DNA of 64,000 nucleotides from Diphasiastrum complanatum. Taxonomy: Eukaryota; Streptophyta; Lycopodiopsida; Lycopodiales; Lycopodiaceae. A program made the translations under genes and the position numbers. The notes under the pieces are model-generated. The model did not search any database. It had not been told where the DNA came from and saw only the letters and a list, made by a program, of their open reading frames with translations. Location of the stretch: the NCBI GenBank assembly GCA_029204225.1, contig CM055100.1, positions 26,302,649 through 26,366,648 of the forward strand, written 5' to 3'. Positions 22,120-37,855 of this stretch are shown here, piece after piece (within the stretch, counting starts at the first letter, position 1; each line of letters opens with the position of its first letter).

Positions 22120-22384
22120 AAACTAAGTGTCAACTCAAGCTCTCACACTCTCATAGAGTGGCTCGAGATCCAATATGGGTGGCAATCAAGATCATTGATT
22201 GGATTACTCTCGCACCACCTCTTATAATGATTGGACCACATTCAAACCACCTCTTACATTGATTGGACCATTTTGGTACACCTAGATTTGACCTATGGTG
22301 CACTTACTTGCCAATTTGCATTCCTACATTCTAGGAAAACTATCAACACCTCATAGAACTTATAAAAAATGAGCAATGAGCAAG

Positions 22385-22728
22385 CAACGAGAGAGCGCCA
22401 ATGAGAAGTGAGAAGGGATAAAGGAGAAAGGAGCAACAACCACCAGTGAGCACGATGAGGAATGATGAACGAGGAACGAGGGACTGTGAGGAGAGGATGG
22501 AGGGAAATGAGGGAACGTGGAATGTGGCTACTGACTTTAATGATTAGAAAATAGCAGGCAACGAGAGCGTCGGTGAGAAGTGAGAAGGGAGAAAGGAGAA
22601 AGGAGTAACAACCACCAGTGCGCACGATGAGGAATGACGAACGAGGAACGAGGAACTGTGAGGAGAGGATGGAGGAAAATGAGGGAACGTGGAACATGGC
22701 TAGTGACTTTAATGGTTTAATGAGGCAT
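22385..22728. repeat. 172-bp tandem duplication, purine-rich
   Basis: The unit around gagaagtgagaaggg, caccagtg, cacgatgaggaatga and gaggagaggatgga is present twice at 172-bp spacing with few differences. Confidence 0.9.
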
Positions 22729-23011
22729 GAGGGATAGGGTGTTGTACCGAGAGTACGAGGTACACATTCACATACCCTTTAATAAAATTTAATGACTTTC
22801 TCTTTTAAGGCTTGTAATAAAATTAATTTTTTTTAAGGATTTGATACATGGGCAGAGGGTGGTTCTCTCAATTTTGCCCTAGTCCAGGGTATTCAAGATT
22901 TCTATATGGTCTGGTTTTGATCATGGTATCTCCGATCCAATACCAAGGGCGTGCTCTTATTTGGTGGGGACTCTAATTTTTACATACCATACCAAGCTAG
23001 TAAGGGTTATG

Positions 23012-23100
23012 CTTCTTGGTTTCCAAGGGGAGGCTCGAACCTGGGACCAAAGAAACTTTGGATGCCAAGCCAACCAACTCAGCCAACCCGGTTGGGTGTG
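23012..23100 (-). mobile_element. 89-bp tRNA-derived SINE, copy 2
   Basis: The insertion is flanked by gctagtaagggttatg (22996-23011) and gctagtaggggttatg (23101-23116), a 16-bp target-site duplication with one difference. On the minus strand it has a good A box (TGGCTGAGTTGG) and a B-box-like GGTTCGAGCC, a possible anticodon-arm hairpin (CCAAAGTTTCTTTGG), and the 3' hairpin CTTGGAAACCAAG. It differs from copy 1 at six of 86 shared positions and has three extra bases at its 5' end. It ends 108 bp upstream of the start codon of the NUDX1-like gene, in the opposite orientation, so it is part of that gene's promoter or leader. Confidence 0.85.
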
Positions 23101-23126
23101 GCTAGTAGGGGTTATGATACCTCGGG

Positions 23127-23130
<4 letters not shown>

Positions 23131-23176
<46 letters not shown>
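23131..23176. repeat. (CA)n microsatellite in the NUDX1-like 5' region
   Basis: A CA dinucleotide run of about 46 bp lies between the SINE and the start codon at 23208. It follows a TATA-like tatata at 23127-23132. Confidence 0.95.
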
Positions 23177-23180
<4 letters not shown>

Positions 23181-23186
23181 GCTTAG

Positions 23187-26343
<3,157 letters not shown>

Positions 26344-29300
26344 TGTTGAAATACATGGAAAATGATTTTGGGGAAATGAAAAATCAATACTGGGTATCTT
26401 TCAAATCCATTGGTATATGAAGAATCCACTCCAAATATCATTGGTAAAGTCATGAAGTTTTTTGTAGTTCCAAGTTTTTATTCAGAAGATGCTCTCTAGA
26501 AAATTCAGTTATTTTTGAACTCATGAAATCCAACTATGCTTTTAGTTTGTACCTTCAAATTCGTATGGGGTAAATGATATTTGAAATCCTTATGCATCAC
26601 ATTTGAAACAATTATTTGGAACACAAATCAAACACATTTTCTTCTATTCTTGACTACAAATATTCCCAAAAACAGTAAAATATTATATTTGTAGTAATTA
26701 GAAGAAGCTCTATGAGCAAAACTCAACATTCTAACATGGTTTAAAGTCTTTATACAATTTCCCTAACTTGGCACATTCTAAGATACCCAATTAGATTAAC
26801 TTGTGAATCTCTCTTAAGAGGACAGAGCAATATGTAAGAATAGCTTCATTTCAAAAGACAATGGTATTCTTATCTTCCGCATTATAAAAGGCCTGCCTAC
26901 TTGAATTTATTGTTATTTAGCTTTCTTCATTGACATTCGGAGATAGCAAGTACACTACTTAAATCTCATCCTGATAAACTAGCATCTAAAGAATGCTTCC
27001 AAATTGCATAGGACATTTAATCAAGAGACGATGTATTATGTTTTTTTTATAATATATGATTGTATGTAATTATGATCTATCCAAATTTCATTAAAATCAT
27101 TTGTAACTTTGGACTAACTAAGATATGATAAATAGATTCTTCGGTCCATTAATTTCAAGGACATGCCTCATTAGAAGAAAAAGTCGTGAGCATGCTTTTG
27201 GATTAAATTCATTTGTGAATAAAATGTCATTGAAACATATTTTGCTTTCCAACTATTATGTTTTGAAGTTCTCTAAATCTTGCTCCAAATCATATCACTT
27301 CTTTCAATAGATTCAATGGTTTATGATCAATATTTGTTATCAGATTGTTGCCCTCTTCATATAAAAGCTTGCTTTTTCACTCGAATGGTAGACTCCAATA
27401 TGCCTTTTCATTCAGCATGTTGCCTTAGTAGAAATCTTGTGATCAAATGATCTTGAGTGCTTTGAGGGCTAACCCACAAAATTTTGGTTTGTTATGAAAG
27501 TTCTCCAACATATGCAATTAAATTCTATTTAGTTTACCAACCTAGATTGTGTTTTTCCCCTAGAAATTGCCATGACAATTCAATGCAATTTGAAAACGAT
27601 TTTCATTTGCAACAACATATTCACTTGTATCAACATCCAATATGTACATACCTTTGAGCTTGATATAATGCATCTAGGCAAGCTGAGAATATTGATTTGT
27701 CAATTTATGAATGAAAGCATTGAGGCTATTTTTATCATAGGATTAACTTATTGATGAATGCTTGCTTCCATGGCTAGTCCATATCTATTGTCATATGCAT
27801 TAATAGGAATTCACTAATTGTCAATTTGAAATGACTCTAAATAATTTGGTGAAGAAGAGCAGGAGAATTGATATTCCAAGTTTTAAAAGTTATTATTTGT
27901 TTTCTTACATTTATGTAGAACAAAAAGGAAACTAGCTAAAGACTACAACTAGATACTAACCATGTTCACAAAGTGTTAAATGCACGTTGGTAAGTACTAT
28001 AAATAATCTAGTATGCAAACTATTCCTTATTGCTCCATGTTCTCTTCTTCCTCTTAAGGAATCTTCAGAGAAAAAATCTTCCTTTTTCACAATGCATATG
28101 CCTTTTATCCACATGTTTCTAGCAGGCCAACTACCAACTCTTGTCCAAGTGCATCCAATTCTATATAAACATTAGAATGCTAATATTGTGAGCTTTTTGA
28201 AACAATTTACATCATCTATTCTATTGAAATATCTATAATTATTCATAAAAGATTTTTATGACCAAATAATCAAGGAACTTTATGAAAAGGTCATTGCTAA
28301 AAAGCTAATGCTTACAATTTTGGTGAATTACTCTAGTAGATGATTGGGGGGACTTAAAATTGTTACCTTGGGTTCATTATCAAAAAACCATATAAAGGTT
28401 TTTTTGGCTTTTCTTAGCCTTGCTTTTACTTAAGTTTTATGTCCACCTAAAATCAAGACAACCAATCAAAAATCTTTAAAGGATAATGAATGTGTCCAAA
28501 ATGGCATTGAAGATACTCTACAAGGAAACAAAAATCATTATCAAATCAATACAATTTTGAATACTTTGTGCAAAATTTTTTATATAAGACGAGTAGTCTT
28601 AAAAGTTGAAATTGAAATTGATGTATGACAACATTGCTAAGTGCATTTGAGGTCCCACAAGAGTGTGAGCAGCTTATGTCTGGTATCTCCCTTGTAAAAA
28701 TCAATTGTCTTCAACAACCGTTTTTTGCATGAAAGAGAAAATATGTCACACAATAAAATAGTGTGATGAGATTTGCGCAAACAACAATGTAATTTGCCAC
28801 TACAAGACTACGCTCAACTCACTTTAGATGCAGCTTCAATTTTCGAGAGGAAGTCTGTGAACATTTGTTCATCTTTTTCCACACAAACCTAGTGTCTATT
28901 TCATCGCACTAATTCTATTGCCATATTTCCCATCCCAGCAAACAAGTCTATGATCACATCCTCCCATTCGGTGAACAAATCTATGACGTACTTGCAATGA
29001 AGAACTTGAGATTATTCTTATTGAAAGATAAACCGTTATTGAACCACCTTTGTATAAGCTCAAACAAGAGGAATAATTTTACCTTTTGGATCAAATCAGT
29101 TAACTTGGAAAATTTTGCAAAAATCATTCGAAAAACTTTCAACTTCAATTCTAAAAAGAAATGGTCGAAAGAAAGTTCTTTGAAATTTCAAGGTTTCATT
29201 CAAGAGGAAAACTTCCTAAATCAATGAGAGTATGGTCCCGTAATGTTAGTGCAAAAGAGGACAACAATGGGTCCCATGCAAAATGTATTATTGACTACTC

Positions 29301-29892
29301 TTGGATTTCTTGCTATTCAAATCACATTTGAACTTCAAACTACATTTCTCAAGAAGACTTCGGCCAGGGTGAGGGCTGCAAGCACATAAACCAGAGGAGA
29401 AGGTTATAACTTTCCCTCTCATGAACACTTCATGAGGAGCTTTAGCAAGTAATCTTCTTTATTGAAAAAACCAAAAATTTGAAAAATAGTTCTAAACAAA
29501 TCATAACTTCATGTCAATTATGATTTAAAGGTGCTCAGCCCTCCGAAAATGCAAAAAGCTTAATGAGTAACACAAATATAACATACTGATAAATGACCAA
29601 CATAGACCTTGCACAACACTATTAACACCTGTAAAAAACTAGAGACCTCTTTGCCCCTCTGCGACATGCAATGTCATCCAATAAACTGTAAGATTCATTG
29701 GCCCTCAAAAACCCAATTGGCTTTCGATTTAGGTTTTCTTTTGATGAAAGTACGTGCTACTGTGAGACTATGAAGCTTGGGATAGGGAAAACTAGTACGA
29801 TAATATATCAACATAAGGAGCGATTTTACCTACATAATGCAAGATCATTAGTGCCTTCCCTTATAAAATGTCATCATGCATTTAGTAGATCC
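26344..29892. other. AT-rich intergenic DNA, no recognisable gene
   Basis: 3.5 kb 3' of the NUDX1-like gene. All frames are short and lack recognisable motifs. It ends at the LTR start at 29893. Confidence 0.45.
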
Positions 29893-30160
29893 TGTGAAAG
29901 TTTTCAACTAGTTTAGTCATATATGCTACATTTGTTTATTTGTTATTTGAGGCCACTTTCATATTAGACTTAGAAGTTGATTTTCAAAGTTATATTAGTC
30001 TAAAAGTGATTGAATAAACACTTTTTGAAAGCATGGGAAATGTAGAAGTCAAGTTTTAGTAGATTCAAATTTGAAAGTTGGGTACATTGAATCTAGTCCC
30101 AAAATAGCAGGGTTTTTCATTATGGAGAAAAACCACATGGCAATTTAGGTTTTGGAGAAG
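29893..30160 (+). mobile_element. 5' part of an LTR of copia family 1 (copy 3), truncated
   Basis: It starts TGTGAAAGTTTTCAACTAG and matches the reverse complement of 22119-21850. It stops short of the TATA box and R region, and runs directly into copia gag sequence at about 30170. PBS and the rest of the LTR are deleted, so the copia element that follows lacks its promoter. Confidence 0.65.
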
Positions 30161-30164
30161 GGAA

Positions 30165-32837
30165 ATCTTTTCTTGTTTGCAAAAGAATGAAGAAAGTCCA
30201 AATACTATTATTTTGAGAGTGAAAGCATTGAATGATGAGTTGGCTTGCATTGATGAGAGCATTAAGGAAGGAGAGCTTGTTCAAGTTATTCTTAATGGAT
30301 TGTTGGATGCTCATGCTAACATTGTTCAAATTATTGCTATTTAAAAGACTTTGCCAAGTTTGATTGATCTTCAAGAGATATTGATCAATGAAGAATATAG
30401 GCTTCAAGCAAGAGGTGGATCTTCATCAACATCTCATGTTGAAGAGGAGGCTATGTTCATCAAGGGCAAATTCAAGGGCAAAATCAAAAGTAAGTGGTCT
30501 AACGGGCAAGATCAAGTGGATGCTTCTTCAAATGGCACAAGTGCTTCTATTGTGGCATCAAATGACACTTTGCAAGTGAGTGCTACAAGAAGAAGAGAGA
30601 TCAAGGAGACAAGCAAGGTAATCTTACTCTTTATGAGGATGGTTTGGATGTTCAAGATGCAAATCATTGATGCTTTTGTGATGTCTTCATGTATGCTTGC
30701 TAATGATGGAGATCTAGATCCATGGTGGATTGATAGTGGAGCAAGTTCACATATGACTTTTCACAAAGAGTACTTCACTTCTTTGTTGGCTTATGGAGAT
30801 GACAAGAGGGTGATCTACACGGCCAATGAAGGTGAGTGTGCAATCAAAGGGATTGGCACAATTCTTATTTCTCTCTCTACAAATAGGAATTTTCATTTGG
30901 AGGATGTTTAGTTCATTCTATTACCAAGAATTTACTTAGTGTGGGTCAATTGCTAAGTAAAGGCCTCAAAGTTGAGTTTGATGAAGATCCTTGTATATAA
31001 AAAAAGAAGGATATCTTGATTGCAAAAGGTAAATGGAAAGGGAAGTTGCTCAAACTAGATGCTTGTGTTATTGCTAACCAAGTTGGATGTGCTGCAAGAG
31101 AGCAAATACCTATTCAAGATGTTTGGTATAAAAGGATGGGGCATCTCAACTTTAAGTCATTGGAGTTAATGGCTAGAAAGCAAGTTGAGATAGGTCTTCC
31201 AAGTTCCTTAAAAAGTATCAATCATGTTTGTGAGTCTTGTGCTTTGTCAAAGTCACATAGACTTCCTAATACTAGATCTACATCTGTATCTATTAAGGCT
31301 TTTCAAGTTATACATTCAGATATTCATGGAATTACTACAATTAGCAATAGTGGAGCTAAGATGTATGTAACTTTCATTGATGATTTAAGTAGATTTTGTT
31401 GGAACTATCTACTAAAGAAAAAAGATGAAGTGTATGATGTATAGTTAAGTTCAACAATTCAAGGGAGAACCAATTTTTCACAAGGATCAAGTGCTTAAGG
31501 AGTGACAATGGTGAGTATATATCTACCAAGTTCAAGGCTTTTTGTGATGAGCATGGGATCAAGAAGGAGTATACAGTGCAAGAAAGTACCTTCATAAGCT
31601 TTCCATCAAGCTATAACACCACTATCTTTGGATCAACAAGCAAGGAGATAGAAGGGACTGAAAGTTCTATCTAGGCCAAAAATTGGCATTTACATTTATG
31701 AACCAACATACTTGCATGGTACAATGTTTGTAGCAAGCCTAAAGTCAAGATGGATTATTATTTCAACAACAACACCTTGTATGCAGAATTCATAAGGCAC
31801 TCTACGGGCTGAAATAGTCACCCAGAGCCTACTTTTAGAACATCAATGCATTTTTGATAGAGAATGCTTCTATTCCAAACTTAGTAGATTCGAATGTTTA
31901 CTTCAAATCTATATCAGAATACTTCATCATCATCACTCTCTACGTAGATGATACACTCTTATTTAGTAATAATCTGAATCAGATGAATGATACAAAGTGC
32001 ATGCTGGCCCAGGAATACAAGATGATTGACATGGGTCCACAACATCCCACTATTGTCTTGGAATCCAAATTCAATGAGATCGACCCAGCAGACTGATCTT
32101 CATCAATCATCAACAATATCTCAACAACGTGCTGGAAAGGTATGGAATGACCAACTGCAAACCCAGTCTCTGTCCACTCGACCCTGGACTAAAACTATCA
32201 AAGGAACACTGAGACAGAAAAGGAGGAGATGAAGCGCTACCCATTTCAATCCATCATCAGCTCATTGATGTACACAATGATTTGCACGCGACCAGACCTT
32301 GCATATTCGATCAGTACACTCAGCTAGTTCTTGTCAAATCCAGACATAGCTCATTGGAAAGCGCTAACAAAGGTCATGAAATGTATTCAAGCAATGACAA
32401 CTCTCAGCATCTGCTATGGAGGCAGCCAAACTTCCAATATCCTTGAAGCCTACACATATGCGGATTGGGCAGGAGATGTTGACACCAGAAAATCAACTTC
32501 TAAATTTGTATTTTTATACAACCAAGGCCCAATCTCATGGAACAGCCGGAAGCACACCTCAGTTGCATTATCATCAACAGAATCCGAATACATAGCTGCA
32601 ACAAATGCAACCAAAGAGGCGATATGGCTTAGGCAACTGCTTGTAGACCTCAATCTTCCACAACCACTTCCTACAACAATCTATTGTGGCAATCAAAGAA
32701 CAATAACGCTATCTCTCAATCTGAGATTTCACTCTCGAAGCAAACATATAGAAATCAAGTATCACTATCTTAGAGAGAAAGTGCAAAGTAAGGAGGTAGT
32801 ATTGATTTTCTGTAGAACAAATTACAGGGAGTGTTAG
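30165..32837 (+). pseudogene. Ty1/copia polyprotein remnant (gag-PR-INT-RT-RH)
   Basis: In order: a gag end (LNDELACIDESIKEGELVQ, 30220-30340); linker and protease 30351-30911 with the active site in WWIDSGASSHMTFHKEYF (30723-30775); GAG-pre-integrase and integrase start 31016-31444 (MGHLNFKSLELMARKQVEIG, then the CX2C pair in CESCALSKSH, then IHSDIHG and FIDDLSRFCW). Next comes RT with the catalytic YVDD in LYVDDTLLFSNN (31942-31980), and RNase H 32331-32837 (YADWAGDVDTRKSTS, VALSSTESEYIAA). Between about 31590 and 31850 the integrase core and most of RT are missing or unrecognisable, and several stops occur. Integrase and RT/RH have different degrees of decay, so this may be a join of two copia fragments. 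Confidence 0.85.
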
Positions 32838-33500
32838 ATTTCTTATGCTCAGTCTTAAACAAATTGTTCAAGTAATGAGCATCCTGAAAAATCGAAGGCC
32901 GACAACATATTTTTTGGGCCTTCACATTTTTCCCCTTTGAAATTTTCTATGACTTAGAAATCATTTTTAGGCACCTTCGTCTTTTTTTGCCTTTTTCGCT
33001 CAACGAAAAATGTGACACACTAGCCAAGTGGCCAGAATACCTTAGAAATCATTTTTAAGACACCCTGACCGACTTCGCCAATGGATGAGTAACCCTAAAA
33101 CAGCTAGACAAACAAATATCCCAAATGCGGTTGACGGTTACCAACTTTTGTACATATGCAAAGACTAGCATAAATAGCCTTAAAGACTTGTAAGATATTT
33201 TTTCTTCCTGTAAATCTCTATATTAGCTAAAACAAGCTATGTAAATAATAATAATGATAATCTCTCAAAATTATCGTTAAGCAGAGTTATAGCCAACGTT
33301 ATTACGCTCAGCAAGCTGAAGTTATTACTTCAAGCTCTTGTACTCACTGTTGATATATTTTATCAGAGTGCAATTTTTGTCTCACTACTGTGTCGTTCAT
33401 TTGCAAAAACTGTATGAATTCTTCTACTTGAATATTTCTGCTACTAACTATTGCATTTCCGTTTCTACACGCCTACGCTCTGAGCAACCGAGCCTCCGCT
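32832..33500 (+). mobile_element. 3' LTR of the copia element, right end uncertain
   Basis: RNase H is followed by the tract acagggag and then TGTTAGATTTC at 32832, the usual polypurine tract and LTR start. A TATA-like gcataaatag lies at about 33168. It does not resemble the family 1 LTR at 29893, which supports a composite origin of the element. The right end could not be fixed. Confidence 0.5.
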
Positions 33501-33689
33501 ACACTCACGACCACCGTTTTATGACAAAAAGGAGCAGCAAGGAAGTGTTGTTCAAGTTTACTTTACTTGCTCTATCTCATGTTTGAGCAATTTCATGTGA
33601 ATGTGTGCAAATTGTCAAGATATGGTAAAACTAGCTACATTGGTGAGCATCATTTTGATGTTGGATTTGTACTAGCATGCTTGGTATAA

Positions 33690-33985
33690 GGGAAGCTCCT
33701 TAGATCCTGCTTACAAATCCTAAACACAAAAGAATAACACATTGTGGAGAAACCACCCAACCAAGTAGAAGCATCCAATCAATCTCTAGAAGCCTCACCC
33801 CCAAGCCAAGGAACAAGAAGCATGAATGTAGAGTGAGGGCCTGGCAATGGATCAAGAACCATGATGAGGAGTAGGCCGAGTGTGGTCCTCTTATATAGAG
33901 CCTAATGCATCCTGGGCACATAGCCATGCATAGCCCTATGATCCCTATACATAGATTCACCTAGAATAGAGTCCTATGCATGGAC
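33690..33985 (-). mobile_element. LTR-like segment, family 2 (copy 2), inverted
   Basis: In reverse complement it shares with 15345-15620 ccatgcataggactcta, a TATA box (ctctatataagagg, about 33887-33900), gcttgggg and ggttgggtggttt. It abuts the left side of the transposase-like gene at 34000 and may have truncated it. Confidence 0.5.
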
Positions 33986-33989
33986 CAAC

Positions 33990-35760
33990 TATTCATAGAA
34001 TTGCTATTGATCTCTACACATGCATACACTGTCTCATTACCTTGTCTAGTAGGGAAGCATATGCAACAATATTTAAACTAATTAGAAAAGCTTTTAAGCA
34101 AGTTCAAATTAGAAAAGTCCCAATCCCTAGGACATATCACTTGAAGAAAGAGAGAGATACATTAAACATAGGTATGCATAAGATCACTGGAACTTCATTT
34201 CATATTGAGGAGGTGTATGAAACTGATGGAAGATCGATATTCTATAATTCATCAAACAATTTATTTGTTGATCTAAATTACTTGCTGAGATACATCGTCA
34301 CATTATATGATATAACCTATGAAAAGGTGAATGGCAAAATAATCATAGTACTTAAGTTAAATGAGTCAGAAATTGTGAAAGGGCAGAAGATGGAGAGAGT
34401 TAGTATAACTCTCATGAATGGTGCTCTATCACAAACAGAGAACCAAGAAGATTTTAGATTCAGTGTCCAGTCAGAAAATGATATATGGTGGTTGGCAGCG
34501 TTTCAGGTAACTAGCCTCATAATTACTTTACATTCATTGAATAGTATTAATACATTGTAAACTAAGTCTGATTAATTCTTTGGACAAGTGCTGAAAGAGG
34601 ATCATGATATATTATCATGGATATTCTCAAGGACATCTTATCCTAGGATCATCAAGGACCATATGGATGAAGGACTTCTCAATGTTCCAGGAGTTGGAGA
34701 CTTCAATGTTGAATGGCACTTAGCAGGTGATTTGAAAACATTGAAATGTGTGTATAATGTCTCTCACGGTGCTACATCAAAACATCCTTGTTTGTACTGC
34801 ATGAAAATGGCAAAAGATGTAACTAGGAGTACATGAATTACTAGAGAATATGCAGAAACTGGAAGCCTGTTCTACCTATCCCCTTAAAAACTGTGCTTGT
34901 TTGCACTCTTCATGCAGAAGTTAGATTAATAGAAAAGATCATTTATCTTCATATAGTTTTTGCTTGGAATACTAAGCCAGCATCATTAGCAAAGGAAGCT
35001 ATCTCTCGATTAGAAGATGTTTTATCAAAAGCGGACTCCATAAAGGACATGTCAAAATTCAAAAAGATGAAAACCTTTCAGGAAAGAATGGGAACATGCC
35101 AACTAAGCCAAGCATAAAAAGCACGTCGTTTTCTATTAAATCATACTGGTAAGGCTTCTAATATTCAACACTCAGTCTGGACAGATATTATTGCTGCCAC
35201 TCAAGATTTTGAGAAAGACGGCAAAACCAGAGTACTAAAAGTTGATGTACGGAAAAAGCTTGATAGAATGATTGCTATTTTAAGAAAAGAAAAATACTCT
35301 GATATTGATAAGAAAGCTGTCCAAAGGACTTGTGTCGAGTTTGTTAATGCAGTATCAAAAGCATGGGGAGAAGATCACATCACTCATTACATGGTTAGTA
35401 TAAAATTTTCAAAATGCTTTCAAATTTTCATATATATTTAGATCCAAACATAAGACTAACATTATGATTTTGACATATGCAGCACATACTAAGAGATCAT
35501 ACAACATTTTTTGCAAGTACATGTGGAAGCTTGAGTGTATGGTCATCACAAGGGATGGAGAAGTCACACTGGCAAGCACAAGTAGCATTTCATCGAAATA
35601 CACAACATGGAGGAACCAATGAAAAACGAAACTACATTTGTAAATTGTTTCAGTGGTTCTACCGCAGAGTTCAGAGTCGACATATAACAAAATCCACACA
35701 ATATAACAAGTTAAGAAAAGCACGCAAGTTCATACAGGAAGAGAAAATTAGATGATTGAT
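33990..35760 (+). pseudogene. Putative transposase of the histone-carrying element (copy A)
   Basis: Exon 1 (to 34506) gives a charged domain (TYHLKKERDTLNIGMHKITG, DGRSIFYNSSNNLFVDLNY) ending AAFQ. An intron fits 34507-34587. Exon 2 reads WHLAGDLKTLKCVYNVSHGA and PCLYCMKMAKD, a D-containing strand followed by a CX2C pair. After a stop and frame change come PVLPIPLKTVLVCTLHAEVR and a helical region up to 35392. A GT-AG intron 35393-35482 (gttagtat to atatgcag) precedes CGSLSVWSSQGMEKSHWQAQ, a segment with a candidate catalytic Glu, and LFQWFYRRVQ. The layout (D region, zinc pair, H region, late E after a Gln-Gly) resembles DDE-type transposases of uncharacterised families. I could not name the family. 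It has several stops and frame changes. The last 420 bp are duplicated at 43485-43900. Confidence 0.45.
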
Positions 35761-35884
35761 GAGTAGAAAATCATCATTGTCATCAAATCATGACATGTTC
35801 AGAATTGCTTTGCAAATTCATTGAACAAGAGAGGAGAAATACTCAATGTAAATGTATTGATTGTATTATACCAAAATACAAAGT

Positions 35885-37384
35885 GTCAACTATTCATCAT
35901 CAGATCTTGTATCAGATTCTATGGCAGTATTGTCATGAAGAAATTCTCTGCTAGCGTATGCATCTAATAGATGTGCATTATCCTTATTTCCACTAAGCTC
36001 AATATAAGTGGAATACAATGAACAATGGGAGCTCCTCAAAGGAACATTCCCATCAGTAAAGCCTAAAATGTTCAAAACATAAGATCTTTTGACAAAAATG
36101 ATCTTATTCGTCTTAACAAATTTATGTCCTCCTAGGTGAAATGATAAAGCTTTGACTGCCATTATAAGACTCTCCCCGATTGGGCTCAGCTTCGAATGAG
36201 CAATACAGATCTCATTCTTCAAGAAATGCCTAAGATAGTGGCCCAGTCCACTGTCCCTTTGGAACGAGGATGCGTGTTGTCTAAAACCACCTCGTCTCGC
36301 AGCAAAATTATTCTTTATAAGAGCATCCTGCAATAGGAAATATGTTAGCAAAAACACATAATGCAAGGAAGATTAAACACTTACACATTCTTCATCAGCA
36401 GCAGCAACCAGATCAGGATGATCAATATAATGACCACGTACTGAAGTGGAATCATTAGTGAAATGCATTAATGATGGATGAGGGAAGCCCATCTGGGATT
36501 GAAATGCCGTGAATTCTTCATCGGATGGTTTGCCTTGCCCATCCTCAGCTATATTTGATAAAGTCTTATTCAGACATTTTTCACCGGTCATAAGTCCCTC
36601 CTCATCATCAAAATCAATACCAGCAACAAGGTCATCTATTTCAAAATCTACAAAGTCGGAGAATTCAAAAATTGTGTCGGATAATAAACATAGAACCTGT
36701 CCTCATGATAGTCAAAAAATTTACATAAATCAGCAATAGTAAAATATACATCATCATTAATATAATATACAAGCAAATTGAAAAGACATTTTGACTCCTC
36801 CATAGATTTGGATTCATCATCAGATGTATTTTGGCCAATGAAAGAATCCCAGAGAACATCAGTATTTACATCAATAAAGTCACTTTCCTTATCAGGAGTG
36901 TCGATAAAAAAGTGACTGATATCCTTAATAGCTAACTGAATAGAGGATGGTGCAAAAGGAAGGTTAGCAATAGAAACTTCATCATCATCTGGGATCTGAA
37001 CTAACAAGAAAAGTACGAAACCACTCTGAAATTCAACCAATCGACATTTCTTGTTGCAATACGGACACATTGAACAACTTTTGAAAAGATCAAATAATTT
37101 GGTGAACATTCTATCCAGTCTATGTCTGAAAGCTGGAAAGAAATGAACAAGATTAGTATAATGCATGTACTGGAGTGGACCTATGGAGAAAACATGCTTA
37201 TCAAGTATATCTCTGAATCTGACATAATGTTCATAAAATACGTTAGAATTGGTTGTGCAGTCCTGAAAACATGTAGATATGGCCTGAATAGACTGTGACA
37301 ATAGTCTAGATTTTTAGTAATCCCAAATTCGCTAAGAAATGAACTCAAGCCTGAATCTCGTGAGGATGATGAGGAAGAGGCCAT
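35885..37384 (-). pseudogene. Unknown ORF B of the element (Ser start, CPYC zinc motif)
   Basis: The start at 37384 reads MASSSSSSRDSGLSSFLSEF. A frame change near 37290 leads to a frame open from 37301 to 36648. This holds MCPYCNKKCRLVEF (two Cys pairs, a possible zinc site), acidic segments (DTPDKESDFIDVNTD, SDDESKSMEES) and ends near 36648. A second open part, 36591-36373, reads SDEEFTAFQSQMGF and HPDLVAAADEEC, then a GT-AG intron (about 36385 down to 36333), then DALIKNNFAARRGGFRQHA and a C-terminus to 35890. I do not recognise it. Its 3' end overlaps the 3' side of the convergent transposase gene by little or nothing. The last 170 bp or so recur at 44030-44205. It is divergent from the H3-like ORF. 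Confidence 0.45.
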
Positions 37385-37397
37385 GGCAGTAACGTGA

Positions 37398-37840
37398 ATA
37401 TCGCACTTGTGCGCGAGGGAGAATTGAACCAAAACTAACTATCAAAATGGTGCACAAGAGAGATATGTACTGCAGGCAAATACCGAATATTGCACTTGTG
37501 CATGAGTAGGTATAGTTGCAAGCAAATGGACAGGCGATGTAAAATCACAAACTTCGATGAATTTTTGTCACTTTTTTTTAGGCTCCGCATATTGCACTTG
37601 TGCGCGTCCTTCACAATCGAAATTTCTCCTACCGTCTTCCATGCGCACAGGTTCGATACGTCTGCCTACGTGTCACTCCATATCGCACTTGTGCATCTTT
37701 CCTCAAAACTAATCGTTCTCTCTGATATTCGGCTTGCACAGGTCCGATATACCATACATTCTGTCCGTACATGTCGGTCCTCTGCGAGTTCTTTATCATC
37801 CCTCCCTCTCATCCTAACCGTCACGCACAAGTCCGCTATC
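37398..37840. promoter_or_regulatory. Divergent promoter space with a two-orientation 15-bp motif array
   Basis: Direct copies of atatYgcacttgtgc lie at 37398-37412, 37487-37501, 37589-37603 and 37680-37694. Inverted copies lie at 37645-37659 (gcacaggttcgatac), 37736-37751 (gcacaggtccgatata) and 37825-37840 (gcacaagtccgctatc), with a weaker one at about 37452 (gcacaagagagatat). Direct copies are 89, 102 and 91 bp apart. The array fills the 471 bp between the start of ORF B and the start of the H3-like ORF. Such arrays of short direct and inverted motifs are bound by the element's own protein in the subterminal regions of En/Spm-type elements; a shared promoter operator is an equally good guess. 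Confidence 0.65.
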
Positions 37841-37855
37841 ACATAGTACACGTCC

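Noticed and set aside
23012-23100. A functional tRNA gene
   Set aside because: The A- and B-box-like segments are there, but the acceptor stem does not close, the anticodon loop is not canonical, and the target-site duplication shows a retroposon.
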